Assembly: GCF_000720455.1 (NCBI RefSeq)
Contig: NZ_JOAK01000022.1
Location: 52,780 to 116,779 of the forward strand
Source of the DNA: Streptomyces virginiae
GTDB taxonomy: Bacteria; Actinomycetota; Actinomycetes; Streptomycetales; Streptomycetaceae
DNA: 64,000 nt
Reading direction: 5' to 3'
Of the stretch, positions 62,546-64,000 are shown one piece after another; position 1 is the stretch's first letter; every line of letters begins with the position of its first letter. The position numbers and the translations under genes were made by a program. The notes under the pieces are model-generated. The model was not told the DNA's origin. It did no database searches and worked only from the letters and a program-made list of their open reading frames with translations.

Positions 62546-63216
62546 CCTGAACTCCCGGACCCGGCCGCGCACCGTCGCCGTGCCGGCCGCCCCGAGCCCG
62601 CGCCCGGGGCGGATGGCTGGCCGGGACCCGGAGCCAACAACGGACGCGGCCGCCGAGATGGCTGCCCGGCTCCAGGCCGGCATCCGGGAACGAGCCGCCG
62701 CCCGCCGCCCCTCAGCCGATCTGGAAGCGATCCCGGAAGCCGAAGGCCATCAAGGAGGAACGCGGAGCTGGCCAAGCAGCGTACGCGGCTCAAGGCGGCC
62801 GGGACACGCCGGTTTTACGGCGCCCAGGCGCCCAGGCGCGCCGGCCGCGGCCCCGGCGCAACCGCATCGGCAGCGTCGCAGCCCGCCGCGATGCGCGCGC
62901 CCTGTCCCGGATGCGGCACTCGAACGCCTGGCTGTGGTGACGACGCCGGACACCGTCAACTGGGTGGACAGCACGATGTCCGACACTGGGTGGAGTCCAT
63001 CGAGTGGGCAACACCTGGCTGGAGACACGTAGCCGTTGACGCCTTCGGGAGTGGCTTCGGGTGTCGCCATCATGATCAATGTCGATGGGTTCGGAGTCAC
63101 TGATGGCGGTCGGACGCGTCCCGCGGTTTGTCTCAGGGCTGCCGCGCCGCCGAAGTGGAGCGGCGGTTGGCCGCGATCCGCGGCACTTGCCGCACCTCGT
63201 GATCGTTGCGAAGGTT
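62546..63216. other. No supported gene
   Basis: About 670 bp of mixed, rearranged-looking DNA after the IS5 scrap. Open frames are Arg/Pro/Ala-rich without family signatures. Confidence 0.4.
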
Positions 63217-63786
63217 GTGATCGAACTCAAGCGCGTCATCGCGACCCTCGCAGTTGCCCTTGTCGGTGCCGCGACCCTCACCTCGCCCAGTGCAGCTGCC
63301 GGTATTGCCCCGTATGAGCCCACCTACGCGGGGCCGCGCGCGGTGAGCAGCCTGGCGGCACCCGCCAGCGCGACGGTCACGGAAGGGCAGGTCAAAGAGG
63401 TCGTACCTGGGGGCGTGATTACCTATCCGAGCGTCACCAGCTGCCTCACCGTGACTGTGCGGGTCAGGGGCGGCGGCCTCGTCGGTGCTCACGCCAGCCT
63501 GTTTCAGGTGCCGGGTGAACTGCGATCCGATGAGATTCTGGGTGCGCTGAAGCAACTCGTAGGCGGTCGCCCTGTGGCCGCGATCGAGGTCAGGGGGGCC
63601 GTTGGCGCCTGGCATCCGAGCTACTTCGTGAAAGCGTTGGAGAGCTACGGCGAGGGGGAGCAGGTGCCGATCCCTGAAGACCCGGATTTCAACGGGATTG
63701 CCCAGGCGGTGTCGCGGGGACTGGGGCTGCCCCGGGGCCTTGTCACGGTTGAGGACGTGCCTGACGGGGACCAGATCATCAGGTGA
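63217..63786 (+). CDS. Secreted protein of unknown function
   Basis: 189 residues from GTG at 63217 (63199 is an alternative). Signal VIELKRVIATLAVALVGAAT, LTSPSAAAG. Mature part: VTEGQVKEVVPGGVITYPSV, TSCLTVTVRVRGGGLVGAHA, SLFQVPGELRSDEILGALKQ, YFVKALESYGEGEQ. The GGLVGAHASLF stretch resembles secreted Streptomyces proteins with a CheD-like or glutaminase-like fold, but I am not certain. The start is poorly supported. Confidence 0.6.
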   Translation: MIELKRVIATLAVALVGAATLTSPSAAAGIAPYEPTYAGPRAVSSLAAPASATVTEGQVKEVVPGGVITYPSVTSCLTVTVRVRGGGLVGAHASLFQVPGELRSDEILGALKQLVGGRPVAAIEVRGAVGAWHPSYFVKALESYGEGEQVPIPEDPDFNGIAQAVSRGLGLPRGLVTVEDVPDGDQIIR

Positions 63787-64000
63787 CGAAGCCGATCATC
63801 ACGCTAAGGGCCTGTGCACCCCGCGGCTAGAACCGGCGGGTGGGTGGGTTGCGCTCATCTTCGTCATCAGGCCCGCGGCCCTCATGCCGACACAGACCGG
63901 TCGCCGCCCATTTGGAGCCCCTGGCCGAGGTCTGCCCGCTGGAAAACGTCTAGTGATGTTCGACCACGGGTGGGGGACAGCGCCGGGGCGGAGCGGGGGG
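63787..64000. other. Right edge, no gene seen
   Basis: No convincing coding sequence or structure. Confidence 0.4.

Overview
This window looks like a Streptomyces chromosome arm (or a large linear replicon). It has very high GC with strong third-position bias, GTG/ATG starts behind purine-rich ribosome sites, GC-rich hairpin terminators and family content typical of Streptomyces: Ku plus LigC-type ligase, STAS/anti-sigma pairs, DUF5959, DUF6766, I36 inhibitor, delta-60 propeller protein. Many genes are broken by frameshifts, nonsense codons or truncation, and insertion-sequence fragments are scattered throughout. That pattern fits a plastic subtelomeric region. Some frameshifts fall in homopolymer runs and could be assembly errors, so each should be confirmed from reads.

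Left part (1-12 kb): a decayed three-gene recombinase cassette (tyrosine integrase with an amber stop, HTH protein, zinc-ribbon recombinase with a frameshift) preceded by repeated palindromes; a truncated anti-sigma ATPase; an IS630 remnant; an F420-type reductase gene divergent from an HxlR regulator; an IS5 remnant with two amber codons; an SMI1/KNR4 gene, a DUF5959 gene and further transposase remnants. 12-25 kb is a stress and DNA-repair neighbourhood: a perfect 35-bp palindrome, lipoproteins, a truncated TPR regulator, two stand-alone glycogen-binding-domain proteins, STAS proteins, Ku and a LigC-type ligase (NHEJ), a compact hemerythrin-lipoprotein-small membrane protein operon, an SRPBCC protein and an RsbV/RsbW-like operon.

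25-41 kb: a TetR regulator divergent from a FabF-like ketosynthase with two matching palindromic operators; rearranged junctions carrying truncated BrkB, DinB and DnaE2 genes next to an IS110 remnant; a YrhB-domain gene; a tRNA-Lys-like gene with an extra hairpin in its D region, followed by a 496-residue protein of unknown function; a cytochrome P450 directly behind a 68-residue peptide whose tail contains five consecutive tyrosines (the best candidate for an undescribed system, a P450-only RiPP); a cyclophilin; a MITE-like element; an EF-hand protein and IS21/exonuclease remnants.

41-64 kb: a frameshifted membrane protein; a 3.4-kb cassette (HxlR regulator divergent from metallo-hydrolase, NAD(P)-binding protein and MFS efflux genes) bracketed by inward-facing fragments of Tn3-type transposases; a frameshifted RHS-type toxin with a phospholipase A2 tip; a secreted subtilisin with FG-GAP repeats; a second DnaE2 fragment; an I36 inhibitor; a large delta-60/DUF11/RTX-repeat protein; several unknown genes; a PhoD-type phosphatase with two upstream palindromes; and a secreted protein at the right end.
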